This document shows, piece by piece, positions 1 through 9,538 of a stretch of 64,000 bases of DNA. Numbering within the stretch: the first letter of the stretch is position 1; every line of letters begins with the position of its first letter. The position numbers and the translations under genes are program-made. Location of the stretch: NCBI GenBank assembly GCA_902514945.1, contig CABXSO010000001.1, positions 1 to 64,000 on the forward strand, in the 5' to 3' direction. The notes under the pieces are model-generated. The model was not told where the DNA came from and made no database searches. It worked only from the letters and a program-made list of their open reading frames with translations. This stretch comes from an uncultured Pelagibacteraceae bacterium (lineage in GTDB: Bacteria > Pseudomonadota > Alphaproteobacteria > Pelagibacterales > Pelagibacteraceae).

Positions 1-83
1 TTTAATGCTGCAGAAAAAGTTTCGGCATTAGCGTTACTAATTAAAAATATAAAGCTTGTTATTATAATTAAAATTCTGATCAT
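1..83 (-). CDS. Partial CDS, N-terminus of an exported protein (signal peptide MIRILIIITSFIFLISNANAETFSAAL...); possibly TolC-like outer membrane efflux protein
   Basis: ATG at 83 on minus strand, hydrophobic signal peptide with ANA-type cleavage site, open to the window edge; TolC identity is only a guess from the 'ETFSAAL' start. Confidence 0.5.
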   Translation of the reverse strand, partial: MIRILIIITSFIFLISNANAETFSAAL

Positions 84-1003
84 TTCTTTTTATATACAGC
101 AGATTTAATTTGATGGTTACTATTTAAATTAAATATTACTGACGCATACTTAGGCATATTTCTAAACATGTTTTGGGTTATTCTTTGATAAGTTTGCATA
201 AAATTTAACACATCTTCCCTGCTCATTATTTTCGATTTAACTTTACTTTTCACCCAAAGTTTTCTCTCTTGTTTTAATCTCCATTTTTGTAATAAACTAA
301 AATTTTTTGCTTTAAGGTAAATTAAACAATTTAATTGCGAGTATAAGTTTTTGTACTTTGATTTGAGTTGATGGTTAACATGTTTTCTCCAAATTTTTTT
401 TTGGTCTTTTGCTCTTTCCAATGGATTTATTGCTTTATTTAAAGTGGTATTTTTTTCAGATTTTGCCCCAACACACCAGCCCTCAAAAATGATTACATCT
501 GGTCTCTTCTTTAAATCATACCATTTTTTTTTATTATACCTGTCATCAATAGATTTATTGAATGTTGGTAATCTTAATCTTTTAAATTTCTTACTTTTTG
601 ACTTTCTAAAAAAATTTAACATCATATTTATATCATGTGTTCCAGGAACTCCTCTTGTTAAAAGCATAGGATGAACTCTTTTTGATAAGTTTATTCGCTC
701 TTTTCTTGTTTTATAAAAGTCATCTATTGAAATCCTAAAAACATTTAATTTAAAGTATTTAGTCAAAATAATTCTGATTAAAGAGCTAATCGTAGTTTTA
801 CCAGTTCCTTGACCACCTGCTAAACCCACAAAATAAGGTCCTTTTTTATTAGCTTTTTTATTAATCCAAAAACACAATGGAATTAAGAAAGACTTAATCA
901 TTCTTTCCTTATTCTTAAATTTATCAGCTTTTGTTTCTTGAGACTTAATGAATTTTAAACAATCTTTTTTTACTCTTCCAAAGCATAAACTAAATTGTTG
1001 CAT
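80..1003 (-). CDS. D-glycerate 3-kinase-like P-loop kinase
   Basis: GLAGGQGTGKTT Walker A, SIDDFYKT and VIIFEGWCVG motifs typical of the GLYK family. Confidence 0.75.
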   Translation of the reverse strand: MQQFSLCFGRVKKDCLKFIKSQETKADKFKNKERMIKSFLIPLCFWINKKANKKGPYFVGLAGGQGTGKTTISSLIRIILTKYFKLNVFRISIDDFYKTRKERINLSKRVHPMLLTRGVPGTHDINMMLNFFRKSKSKKFKRLRLPTFNKSIDDRYNKKKWYDLKKRPDVIIFEGWCVGAKSEKNTTLNKAINPLERAKDQKKIWRKHVNHQLKSKYKNLYSQLNCLIYLKAKNFSLLQKWRLKQERKLWVKSKVKSKIMSREDVLNFMQTYQRITQNMFRNMPKYASVIFNLNSNHQIKSAVYKKK

Positions 1004-1008
1004 GAAAA

Positions 1009-1371
1009 TTATTTTTTATCTAATGGATGATTTTGACCATCGTTTACTGGGACTTCTTTTATGTCAAAAGTATTTATTTCATCAATACATCCAACATTAA
1101 ATCCTGTCATTGCTGGGTTAATCCTTGGATTGTGATGAGTATAAATCCCACAATCAGAACAAAAGTAATGTTTGGCAACTTTTGAATGAAATTGATAAAG
1201 TTTTAATTTTTCTTCTCCTTTGGTAATTTTAAAATCTTCATTTTTTACCATCGACATGATTGCTCCTTTTCTTTTACAAATAGAACAATTACATTTTATT
1301 ACTTTAGCTAAATCTCCATCTAAATTAATTTCTGCTTCGACGGCTCCACAATGACAAATTAATTTTTTCAT
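1009..1371 (-). CDS. GFA/CENP-V family protein (glutathione-dependent formaldehyde-activating-like)
   Basis: CHCGAVE, CNCSICKRKG and FCSDCGIYTHH zinc motifs; ORF extends to 1410 but likely start is the internal Met (MKKLICHCG). Confidence 0.75.
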   Translation of the reverse strand: MKKLICHCGAVEAEINLDGDLAKVIKCNCSICKRKGAIMSMVKNEDFKITKGEEKLKLYQFHSKVAKHYFCSDCGIYTHHNPRINPAMTGFNVGCIDEINTFDIKEVPVNDGQNHPLDKK

Positions 1372-1439
1372 TTGATAATTTAAACTATCCTTGGTTGAAG
1401 TTATCCACAAGCATACAAAATATAGTTTTGATGTTCACG

Positions 1440-1460
1440 TTTTGATTCACTTTTGATTCA
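1440..1460 (+). promoter_or_regulatory. Candidate SOS/LexA-like direct repeat upstream of umuD
   Basis: TTTTGATTCA-C-TTTTGATTCA direct repeat, giving ATTC-N7-ATTC, one base per half-site off the alphaproteobacterial GTTC-N7-GTTC box. Confidence 0.35.
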
Positions 1461-1501
1461 ATTACGGACTCGAAATACAATCTCTTGCGTGTACTGTATA
1501 A

Positions 1502-1927
1502 ATGGGCTATAAATTAGAACAAAACAAGAACATGAAACTAACTATTCCCTATTACCTACATAAAGCTGGCGCTGGTTTTCCCTCACCTGCCACTGATTAT
1601 ATCGAAGAAGATATCGATCTAAACATGCATTTAATCAAAAACGTTCCAGCTACTTTTATTATCAGAGTTCAGGGAAAATCCATGGTAGATGTTGGTATTA
1701 ATGATGGAGATCTATTAGTTGTCGATAAAAGCTTAAAACCAAAAAACTTTTCAACTGTTATTGCAAATGTTCATGATGAGCTCGTGGTTAAAACTTTAGT
1801 TCAAGAAAGAGATAAAAAATTTCTATCATCTGGTTCTAAAGATTTTTCCAATAGAATTTTAATTAATGAAGAAGAAGATGTTTTTATCTGGGGGGTTGTG
1901 ACTTATGTCATCCATTCTACGTACTAA
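1502..1927 (+). CDS. umuD: UmuD-like S24 peptidase, DNA polymerase V accessory subunit
   Basis: AGFPSPATDY cleavage region, GKSMVDVGINDGDLLVVD (Ser) and LVVKTL (Lys) motifs; adjacent to umuC; start may be the internal Met at 1532. Confidence 0.9.
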   Translation: MGYKLEQNKNMKLTIPYYLHKAGAGFPSPATDYIEEDIDLNMHLIKNVPATFIIRVQGKSMVDVGINDGDLLVVDKSLKPKNFSTVIANVHDELVVKTLVQERDKKFLSSGSKDFSNRILINEEEDVFIWGVVTYVIHSTY

Positions 1928-3185
1928 AAAAATAGGCTTAGTTGATTGTAATTCTTTTTACGTTTCATGTGAAAGATTATTCAATCCAAGAATAAGAAAA
2001 AAACCTGTGGTTGTTTTATCTAATAATGATGGTTGTATAATTTCTAGGTCCAATGAAGCAAAAGCTTTGGGAATTAAAATGGGTGAACCTTATTTTAAAG
2101 CAAAAGATATTATCGTTAAAAATAAAGTTGAAGTTTTTTCATCAAACTATTCTTTATATGGAGATTTATCTAGAAGGGTAATGAGAACACTTAAAAGATT
2201 TAATACTGAAATAGAAGTTTACTCAATTGATGAAGCATTTATAGATTTGTCTAACTTTCTAGATACTGATGTTGAAAAGGTTGGGAGAGAAATTAGAGAA
2301 ACAGTTTTACAATGGACAGGTATTCCAACTAGTATTGGAATTGCTAAAACTAAGACTTTAAGCAAAGTTGCAAATCATATTGCAAAGAAAAAACAATCAG
2401 GTGTTACCAGTTTAATTGGTATTGAAAGCTTAGACCCTATTTTAGAAAAAGTTGAGATTAATGATGTGTGGGGCGTTGGCAGACAACTTACAAAATTTTA
2501 TCAAAAGAATGGAATTTATAATGCAAAGCAACTTAAAAATAAATCTAATACATGGATCAAAAAATGTTCCAATGTTTTAAGTTCTAGGACTGCAATGGAA
2601 CTTAGGGGAGTGCCATGTATTGGTTTAGAGACAACACAAACAAAAAGAAAGAGCTGTGTAGTTTCAAGATCATTTGGAAAAAGAATTGAAAAATTTCAAG
2701 AATTAAAAGAAGCGGTTGCAAACTATTGTTTAAACGCATCTGAGAAAATTAGATCAGAGTCTTTAGTTGCAAAAGCAATTACAGTTTTTGTCAGAACTAG
2801 TCCTTTTCAAAGAGAATATGGTTATTATTCAAATGCAAAGACAATTGATTTTCCAATTGCAACAAATAATAGTATTGAAACTGTTAAAACTGCAATTTCG
2901 ATTTTAGAAAGTATTTTCAAAAATGGATATCGATACCAGAAAGCAGGTGTTATGCTTACAGGATTACGTAATGATGATGGGAGAAAAAATTTGTTTTCAT
3001 CAGAAAAAGACGAAAAAATAAAAACTTTAATGCAATCAATTGACAATACCAACTATAGATATGGAAGATCTACACTAAGTCTTGCAAGCGCAGGTGTTCA
3101 TAAAAAATGGAATATGAGAAGACAGTATTCTTCTAAGATAGATACAGCTGATTTTTATTGTCTACCAACAATTAGAGCTATCTAA
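1905..3185 (+). CDS. umuC: UmuC, Y-family DNA polymerase V catalytic subunit
   Basis: GLVDCNSFYVSCERLFNP, VYSIDEAFIDL motifs; overlaps umuD by 23 nt. Confidence 0.95.
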   Translation: MSSILRTKKIGLVDCNSFYVSCERLFNPRIRKKPVVVLSNNDGCIISRSNEAKALGIKMGEPYFKAKDIIVKNKVEVFSSNYSLYGDLSRRVMRTLKRFNTEIEVYSIDEAFIDLSNFLDTDVEKVGREIRETVLQWTGIPTSIGIAKTKTLSKVANHIAKKKQSGVTSLIGIESLDPILEKVEINDVWGVGRQLTKFYQKNGIYNAKQLKNKSNTWIKKCSNVLSSRTAMELRGVPCIGLETTQTKRKSCVVSRSFGKRIEKFQELKEAVANYCLNASEKIRSESLVAKAITVFVRTSPFQREYGYYSNAKTIDFPIATNNSIETVKTAISILESIFKNGYRYQKAGVMLTGLRNDDGRKNLFSSEKDEKIKTLMQSIDNTNYRYGRSTLSLASAGVHKKWNMRRQYSSKIDTADFYCLPTIRAI

Positions 3186-3196
3186 AAAAAACACTA

Positions 3197-5884
3197 TCAA
3201 CCAGTATTTTTCATTGCAGCTGAAATACCAGCTATTGAGGTTAGCAAAGCGTCATTTAGATACTGTTTATTTTTAGGGTTTTTATTGACTTGAAGTTTTT
3301 TAATCACGGTAGGTTGAATAATATTTAATACCTCAGAGTATATACTTCTAGCGATAATTGGAGATCTAAATTGTTTTCTAATAACAGCAATCTCTTTAGG
3401 TGTAATTTTCTTATTCAATTTTTTAATAACATCAAATTGAAATCTAAGTTTCTTTCCAACTCTCTTTAAACTATCGTCTGCTAAATATTCTTCGTATATT
3501 TTTGATATTTCAGGATCAGCTTTTGCAATGACCATGTCTAGCGTATCAAGCATAGAATTAAAAAATGGCCAATTTTTCTCCATGTCCAATAAGGTTCTTC
3601 TAAATTTGTTTATATAAGAGTATCTTAAGGCCTCAGCACTTCCTAGCCATGCTGGAAGCATAAGTCTAATTTGTGTCCAGGCAAAAACCCAGGGTATTGC
3701 TCTTAAACTTTTTATATTATCAATATTTTTTCTTTTTGATGGTCTCGAGCCTATTGAAAGTTTTCCAAGCGCCTTGTGAGGAGTGACTGTTTCAAAGTAT
3801 TTAATAAATTCTGAACTTTGATTTATATTTTTTCTATAAGAGCTTTTAGATATATCTGACATTTTTTCGATAAGGTTTCTCCAATTATTTTTTGGGGACG
3901 GTGGTGGATTTAGAGTAGCTTCAGTTACAGCACCTATATAGCTACACAAATTATAATTAGCTAAGGGCTCATAGCCATATTTTTGCTGAATAACTTCACC
4001 TTGATCAGTAATTCTAATTTTACCGTTAACAGAGTTTGGAGGCAAAGATCTGAGAGTTGCTTGTATTGGACCGCCACCTCTTCCTGCAGATCCGCCTCGG
4101 CCATGAAAAAAAATTACATCTATTTTAAATTTCTTTGCTAAGCTGACTATTTCTTCTTGAGCCTTATACTGATGCCAGTTCGCACATATCTTACCAGCGT
4201 CCTTACTGGAGTCCGAATACCCAATCATCACCTCTTGTTTATTATTAATTAATTTTCTGTACCATTTTTGTGAAAATAAAGTTTTCATTATTGATTTTGA
4301 ATTAATAAGATCATCCAAAGTTTCAAATAAGGGAACCACTCTTAATTTATCTTTAATTTTTGCTTCCTTCTGTAAAAACAAAACAGATAATATATCAGAG
4401 GCTGAAGTTGTCATTGATATAACATATGCCCCTAAACTTTCACTCGGTTCATCAGCTAGAATTTTAAAAGTAGACCAAACCTCTTTATTTTCTTTATTTC
4501 TTATTTGTAAATCATTTATTTGATTTTTTTTTGAAAGTATTTGTTCTTTTAAGAATTCTATTCTTTTATCTTCACTAAATTTTAAATAACTTTTATTATA
4601 TCTTTTTTTTACAAACTCGTTTATCAATTGACTGTGTCTAGAAGACTCTTGCCTGATATCTAATCTTGCTAAATTAATACCAAAACATTTAGCCCTTCTC
4701 ATCAAATCTAACAATTCACCACTAGCTATATTTTCGTTTTGATTCTGCTCAAGAGACTCTCTTACTACTCTTAATGGTTTTAATATTTCTTCACGAGAAC
4801 TTATTAATTCTTTATGATTTAAAGGTTTTTTATTGACTAAATGTTGTTCGATAGATCTATGAGTTAATCGAATTTTATCTCTTAAAGGTCTTAAAAAAAC
4901 TCTATAAGGCTCAAATGATTTTCCAACTTTTTTTTGGATTTTTTTGGAGCATTTTTTCATAGAGTAAGACCTTATTATTTTTGTAAGAGCTTTCTCATAT
5001 AGTTTTGCAGCTTCCCATCTAGATAATAAAATTACTTTTCTTGTAACATCAGCAGTTACATTGGGATTACCATCTCGATCACCCCCCATCCATGAACCAA
5101 ATACTATTGGGTTAAAATTTTTTGGTAAATTTTTACCCATATTTTTTATAAATATAGAGTTTAATTTTCTGTATACTTTTGGAACTGTATCCCACAAACT
5201 ATCTTCAATTATAGCGAGTCCCCACCTAGCTTCATCAAAGGGCGATGGTCTTACTCTTTTTAAATCATCCGTATTCCAAATAACTGTCAATTCATCAAAA
5301 AGTTCTTTATCGAGTGTTTTCAATTTTGATGGAAAATTTTTTAACAACTCCCTTTGCTCAAGTATTTCAATAATCCTATGATGCTTTTGAATTAAAGTTC
5401 TTCTTTTGACCTCAGTAGGATGGGCAGTCAAAACTATACCGATATTTAAATTTTTAGCTAAATTATAAATTTTATTTTTTGAAATATCTTTTTTCCTAAA
5501 TAAATCTTCAAAAATTTCTTCAATAAATAAATTCTGTTTATTTGATTTTTTTTTGTTGTTTTCATATTGATTCAAGCTTCTGGAGGCATCAACTAATTCT
5601 GCTAAATTTATGAAATTCATAAAATGTGAAAATGCTCTTGTTAATTTAAAAGTATTTTGTGGATTAATTTTTTTTATGGCGGCAATGACTTTACTATTCA
5701 ATTTTTTTTGATTAGGATTTTTTTTGTTTACTTTTGATAATTTTCTAACATTTTCTACTAAATCAAAAAACTTTGAACCCTCCTGAGTAGCTATTACTTT
5801 TCCGAGTGTATCTCCTAAGTATTTTACATCTTCTCTTAGAAGTTTTGTTGGAATTCTCTCATAATATAGATCTTTTTTTTTCAT
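3197..5884 (-). CDS. ppc: Phosphoenolpyruvate carboxylase
   Basis: VLTAHPTEVKRRT, GSWMGGDRDGNP, FHGRGGSAGRGGGP motifs; full length. Confidence 0.97.
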   Translation of the reverse strand: MKKKDLYYERIPTKLLREDVKYLGDTLGKVIATQEGSKFFDLVENVRKLSKVNKKNPNQKKLNSKVIAAIKKINPQNTFKLTRAFSHFMNFINLAELVDASRSLNQYENNKKKSNKQNLFIEEIFEDLFRKKDISKNKIYNLAKNLNIGIVLTAHPTEVKRRTLIQKHHRIIEILEQRELLKNFPSKLKTLDKELFDELTVIWNTDDLKRVRPSPFDEARWGLAIIEDSLWDTVPKVYRKLNSIFIKNMGKNLPKNFNPIVFGSWMGGDRDGNPNVTADVTRKVILLSRWEAAKLYEKALTKIIRSYSMKKCSKKIQKKVGKSFEPYRVFLRPLRDKIRLTHRSIEQHLVNKKPLNHKELISSREEILKPLRVVRESLEQNQNENIASGELLDLMRRAKCFGINLARLDIRQESSRHSQLINEFVKKRYNKSYLKFSEDKRIEFLKEQILSKKNQINDLQIRNKENKEVWSTFKILADEPSESLGAYVISMTTSASDILSVLFLQKEAKIKDKLRVVPLFETLDDLINSKSIMKTLFSQKWYRKLINNKQEVMIGYSDSSKDAGKICANWHQYKAQEEIVSLAKKFKIDVIFFHGRGGSAGRGGGPIQATLRSLPPNSVNGKIRITDQGEVIQQKYGYEPLANYNLCSYIGAVTEATLNPPPSPKNNWRNLIEKMSDISKSSYRKNINQSSEFIKYFETVTPHKALGKLSIGSRPSKRKNIDNIKSLRAIPWVFAWTQIRLMLPAWLGSAEALRYSYINKFRRTLLDMEKNWPFFNSMLDTLDMVIAKADPEISKIYEEYLADDSLKRVGKKLRFQFDVIKKLNKKITPKEIAVIRKQFRSPIIARSIYSEVLNIIQPTVIKKLQVNKNPKNKQYLNDALLTSIAGISAAMKNTG

Positions 5885-6750
5885 TTTATTTTTTCAATAT
5901 CTTTTATTTGACTTAAAGAGTTTTTGAATTCCTCCATATTTTCTCTTAGTGCCAAATTTGAAACTGAGTAGACAGCTATTAGCAATAAAATCAAAGGTAT
6001 TGAGGTGATTATGGAAGCATTACTTTTTATCAGCAAAATATATATGATAATGAAGAACGCTGAACGAATAAGAAAAGTTTTTCTAAAAACACTTATAATT
6101 GCTAGTGAATGTTTAATTAAATTTATAAAACTCATTTTAGATGGCCCATAATATCTTGCTCCTCTTACTGAAGGAAGTGGTGTTAAATTGTCATGAACTT
6201 TTTTTAGTGAACCAGAAAAACTATTCCAGGTAGCTTTCTCATTAACTAATTTCTCAACAGTTGATTTTGGAAGGCAAGTATAGTTACCAAACTTTATTGA
6301 CTTACCTGTAAAGCTTAATGTTATTATTTTATGAAGCTGATAACAAATTTTAAATACTGTATTTTCGGATCTTCTAACTCTTTCTCCCACAAATGTTTTT
6401 CCTTTAAAGTTTTTTGCTTGATCTAAAAAATTTTTTATTTCCTCTGGTCTATCTTCACCATCCCCATCCATTGGAATAACATAGTCAAAATCCTCTTTTT
6501 CAAAAGTATATTTTAAACCTGAAGCAATAGATCTTGCATGTCCTTGGTTTTTTTTCATATTAAGAATCTTAATTGAGTCAATATTTCCCAAATTTTTTTC
6601 ATAATCTAGAGTGTCATGATTAGAAGCATCGTTAATAATAATTACGGAAATTTTAAATTCTTTATTAAGATCGAGACTATTTATTTCATCTAATAGTTTA
6701 AAAGTAGACTTCCAATCATTATAGACAGGGATTAATATCTTAATATTCAT
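5881..6750 (-). CDS. Family 2 glycosyltransferase
   Basis: ILIPVYNDW...IINDAS...PMDGDGEDRPEEI; ORF runs to 6789 but MNIKILIPVYN is the likely start; C-terminal TM segments. Confidence 0.85.
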   Translation of the reverse strand: MNIKILIPVYNDWKSTFKLLDEINSLDLNKEFKISVIIINDASNHDTLDYEKNLGNIDSIKILNMKKNQGHARSIASGLKYTFEKEDFDYVIPMDGDGEDRPEEIKNFLDQAKNFKGKTFVGERVRRSENTVFKICYQLHKIITLSFTGKSIKFGNYTCLPKSTVEKLVNEKATWNSFSGSLKKVHDNLTPLPSVRGARYYGPSKMSFINLIKHSLAIISVFRKTFLIRSAFFIIIYILLIKSNASIITSIPLILLLIAVYSVSNLALRENMEEFKNSLSQIKDIEKIK

Positions 6751-6763
6751 AAAATAATTTTCT

Positions 6764-8122
6764 TTAATATCTTCCCATACATATTTCATCTACGCAGATA
6801 AATTGGGATGAGTTTTTTATTATTTTGTCATTTGTAAATCCCTCCCATACTGGTCTGGATTTAAGATGATATGAAAGATTTCCTGCCTTCCATTCATTTC
6901 CAGTAACAAATTGTATTTCTTTATCAAAGTCTTGGTTCCATATGGCTTGAGTTTTTAGAGCAATTTCCTTTCCAGGATAATCAGTTCTCTTTTCAGTTTT
7001 ATAAATTGACTCATATAAATAGATACTCGGTGATAAGAAGAATAAAAATAAAAAACCATATAAGAATGAACTAATTTTTTTTAAATTGATTTGAGATTTT
7101 AATACATAAATAAACAGTACTCCAAAAAATAAATAAAAAGGTGTCATCCACATTGTTCTGATTTTCGAACCTGTGATTATAGAGGTAAGAAGCATTAAAA
7201 AAATAGGTAAAATATTAATTGTAAATAAAAAAAGTAATTTTTTATCCTGTAAATTAAATCTAAATTTGATTTTTTTAATTAACAACCAAACTAAGAAAAA
7301 AAATGGAATAAGTATCCCTATCTGTTTAGCCATAAATATTAATGGATATTTTATATGATTTATAATGTTTGCATTTTCTAAACCTGTTCTTTGGATTCCA
7401 TATAAAACTGTTATGAAGTTATTTTGATAAAGCCAAATTAAATGTGGAATCAATATGACTGTAAACACTTCTAAAGTAATCAAATATTTGAAATCAAATT
7501 TTTTCTTTTTTTTAAAAAAAATCAAATAAATAAATAACAAATCAATTGAAGCTAACAAATATACAAAAAGATATTTTGACAAAAAGCCTAGCGCCCCAAA
7601 TAACCCAACCAAAAAACAATCTATAAATTTAATATCTTTTGCTGAATAAATCTTCCAAGAAAAATAAACTACCAGTGCCCAAAATGGAAGTTGGCAGACA
7701 TTCACATTAAATTCTGGAGTAGTATAGTTATAAAAATAAACTGAAACTAATAAAAATACAGATAATAAACTTAGCTTAGTATCTCCTAAAATTTCATGTG
7801 CAAATTTGAAAACATAATAAAAAGCAATCCAAACAAATATCTGGCTTAGTAGATAGTAAGCCCAATCTTGAGCACCAAAAATTTGAAAAAATATCTCAGA
7901 AAAAATGGCACTCATTGGTGGATGTTTATTAAATCCCCAATCTAAGTTACTACCCCATGCTAGTGCTTCTATTGTATCTAAAGGTAAATTATTATTTGTT
8001 AATGATGGAACCAATGTCCAAATTATTAAATGAGAAAACAGGAAAATAAAAAAAATATTATTTATATTTCTGTTAAAAACATTCATAAGCAAATAATTAC
8101 AATAATTAACGTTGCTTGACAC
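6764..8122 (-). CDS. Multi-pass ArnT/PMT-like (GT39) glycosyltransferase
   Basis: Multiple TM helices, N-terminal 'DTIEALAWGSNLDWGFNKHPPMSA' typical of ArnT-like GT39 family. Confidence 0.75.
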   Translation of the reverse strand: MSSNVNYCNYLLMNVFNRNINNIFFIFLFSHLIIWTLVPSLTNNNLPLDTIEALAWGSNLDWGFNKHPPMSAIFSEIFFQIFGAQDWAYYLLSQIFVWIAFYYVFKFAHEILGDTKLSLLSVFLLVSVYFYNYTTPEFNVNVCQLPFWALVVYFSWKIYSAKDIKFIDCFLVGLFGALGFLSKYLFVYLLASIDLLFIYLIFFKKKKKFDFKYLITLEVFTVILIPHLIWLYQNNFITVLYGIQRTGLENANIINHIKYPLIFMAKQIGILIPFFFLVWLLIKKIKFRFNLQDKKLLFLFTINILPIFLMLLTSIITGSKIRTMWMTPFYLFFGVLFIYVLKSQINLKKISSFLYGFLFLFFLSPSIYLYESIYKTEKRTDYPGKEIALKTQAIWNQDFDKEIQFVTGNEWKAGNLSYHLKSRPVWEGFTNDKIIKNSSQFICVDEICMGRY

Positions 8123-8165
8123 CCTTATTCTGCTGAATATACTCCCTCGAATTCAATTTGAAATA

Positions 8166-8690
8166 ATGCCTAAAACAAGCAAAGTAAAAAAGAAGACTTC
8201 TAAAATTAAGAGTAAAACTAAGAGTAAACCTAAAATAAAAGTTATTAGTAAACCAAAGATAGTTGTAAAAACTCCAATCAAAATTTCAAAAAATTATATT
8301 CCCAAGGATAATGAGAAATACATGTGTGAAAAACATAAGGTTTTTTTTAGAATAAAATTGCAAGATTGGCGAAAAGAGCTAGTGAAAGCAAATAATGAAG
8401 CTTTGTATAATGGGAGTATGGACGATAATAGTATTTCCGCAGACATTGTTGATCAAGCAAGTTCGTATACTGACAAAAATGTGGAAATGAAAGCAATCAA
8501 TAGACAAATAAAATTAATATCGGAAATTGATAAAGCTTTAATAAGAATTAAAGACGATACTTATGGTTATTGTCTTGATACAGCTGAGCCTATTGGGTTA
8601 AAAAGACTTATGGCGAGACCGGTAGCAAAGTATACTATTGCTGCACAAGAGAAACATGAAAAGAATGAAAAAGTTCACGCAGATGACTAG
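8166..8690 (+). CDS. dksA: DksA-family RNA polymerase-binding regulator with Lys-rich N-terminal extension
   Basis: YGYCLDTAEPIGLKRLMARPVAKYTIAAQEKHE; internal Met start MPKTSKVKKK preferred over the 8112 ORF start. Confidence 0.88.
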   Translation: MPKTSKVKKKTSKIKSKTKSKPKIKVISKPKIVVKTPIKISKNYIPKDNEKYMCEKHKVFFRIKLQDWRKELVKANNEALYNGSMDDNSISADIVDQASSYTDKNVEMKAINRQIKLISEIDKALIRIKDDTYGYCLDTAEPIGLKRLMARPVAKYTIAAQEKHEKNEKVHADD

Positions 8691-8808
8691 AAAAAATAAA
8701 AAAAAGAAAAAAGTCCATAATCCAGTAACTTATTATTTTACGAAAAAGTATATATTTTATTATTATGGTTTTTTTTGGATAATTTTGTTATTTATTGTAT
8801 TTAGTTAA
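8683..8808 (+). CDS. Putative 41-aa basic plus one-TM micro-protein
   Basis: MTRKNKKKKKVHNPVTYYFTKKYIFYYYGFFWIILLFIVFS*; ATG overlaps the dksA 3' end; absent from the supplied ORF track. Confidence 0.5.
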   Translation: MTRKNKKKKKVHNPVTYYFTKKYIFYYYGFFWIILLFIVFS

Positions 8809-8912
8809 TGGATACAAAAATAATCTTAATAATTATTATTGTCCTTGCTATAGAGGTCTCAGGTCACGGAATTTTTGCCTCTTTATTTAGATTACTTTCT
8901 TCAATGAATTAA
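8808..8912 (+). CDS. Putative 34-aa hydrophobic micro-protein
   Basis: MDTKIILIIIIVLAIEVSGHGIFASLFRLLSSMN*; start shares one base with preceding stop (TAATG). Confidence 0.45.
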   Translation: MDTKIILIIIIVLAIEVSGHGIFASLFRLLSSMN

Positions 8913-9538
8913 TATGGTTTAGGTGGTTTCTCGCTTTCATTCATAAATGCAAATCCTCTTTTAACGCTATCTCTTTCAGAAATCTCCTCATACCATCTAG
9001 TGAGATTTTTAAAATTTTTAAGTCCAATATCATGCCATTCATGCCTTGCTATCCATGGAAATGTACCGATGTCTGCAATTGTATAATTATCTCCTGATAA
9101 GTATTTTGATACAAACAACCTATCATCTAATTCTTGATATATTCTTCTGGAAATTTTAAAATATCTATCTTCACCAAATTTACTTTTTCCAGGATTATAA
9201 TGATGAAATTGATGGTGTTGACCTAACATTGGGCCCACATATCCCATTTGAGCCATAAGCCATTGATTAATTTCCAATCTTTCCTCAGAATTATAAAATT
9301 TTCCACTTAGTTCAGCTAAGTAAATCAATATTGCACCAGATTCAAAGATTGTTTTTTTATTCTTATGGTCAATAATTACTGGGATCTTACTTAAAGGACT
9401 AATTTTTTTAAAATCTTTTTTAAATTGTTCACCATTTTCAATATCAACCTTGATTACCTTGTAATCAAATCCAATTTCCTCAAGCATAATACTAATTTTT
9501 TTACCGTTAGGTGTATTAGCTGAAAAAAGATCTATCAC
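8909..9538 (-). CDS. Glutathione S-transferase family protein
   Basis: MIDLFSANTPNGKKISIMLEE..., SGAILIYLAE thioredoxin-fold motif, DNYTIADIGTFPW C-terminal domain. Confidence 0.9.
   Translation of the reverse strand: MIDLFSANTPNGKKISIMLEEIGFDYKVIKVDIENGEQFKKDFKKISPLSKIPVIIDHKNKKTIFESGAILIYLAELSGKFYNSEERLEINQWLMAQMGYVGPMLGQHHQFHHYNPGKSKFGEDRYFKISRRIYQELDDRLFVSKYLSGDNYTIADIGTFPWIARHEWHDIGLKNFKNLTRWYEEISERDSVKRGFAFMNESEKPPKPY

Noticed and set aside
444-674. 76-aa plus-strand ORF opposite the glycerate kinase gene
   Set aside because: Antisense shadow ORF; minus-strand kinase motifs are convincing.
1491-1504. E. coli-style LexA half-site (TACTGTATA) overlapping the umuD start
   Set aside because: Only half of the palindrome is present and alphaproteobacteria generally use a different LexA box; the upstream direct repeat is a better candidate.
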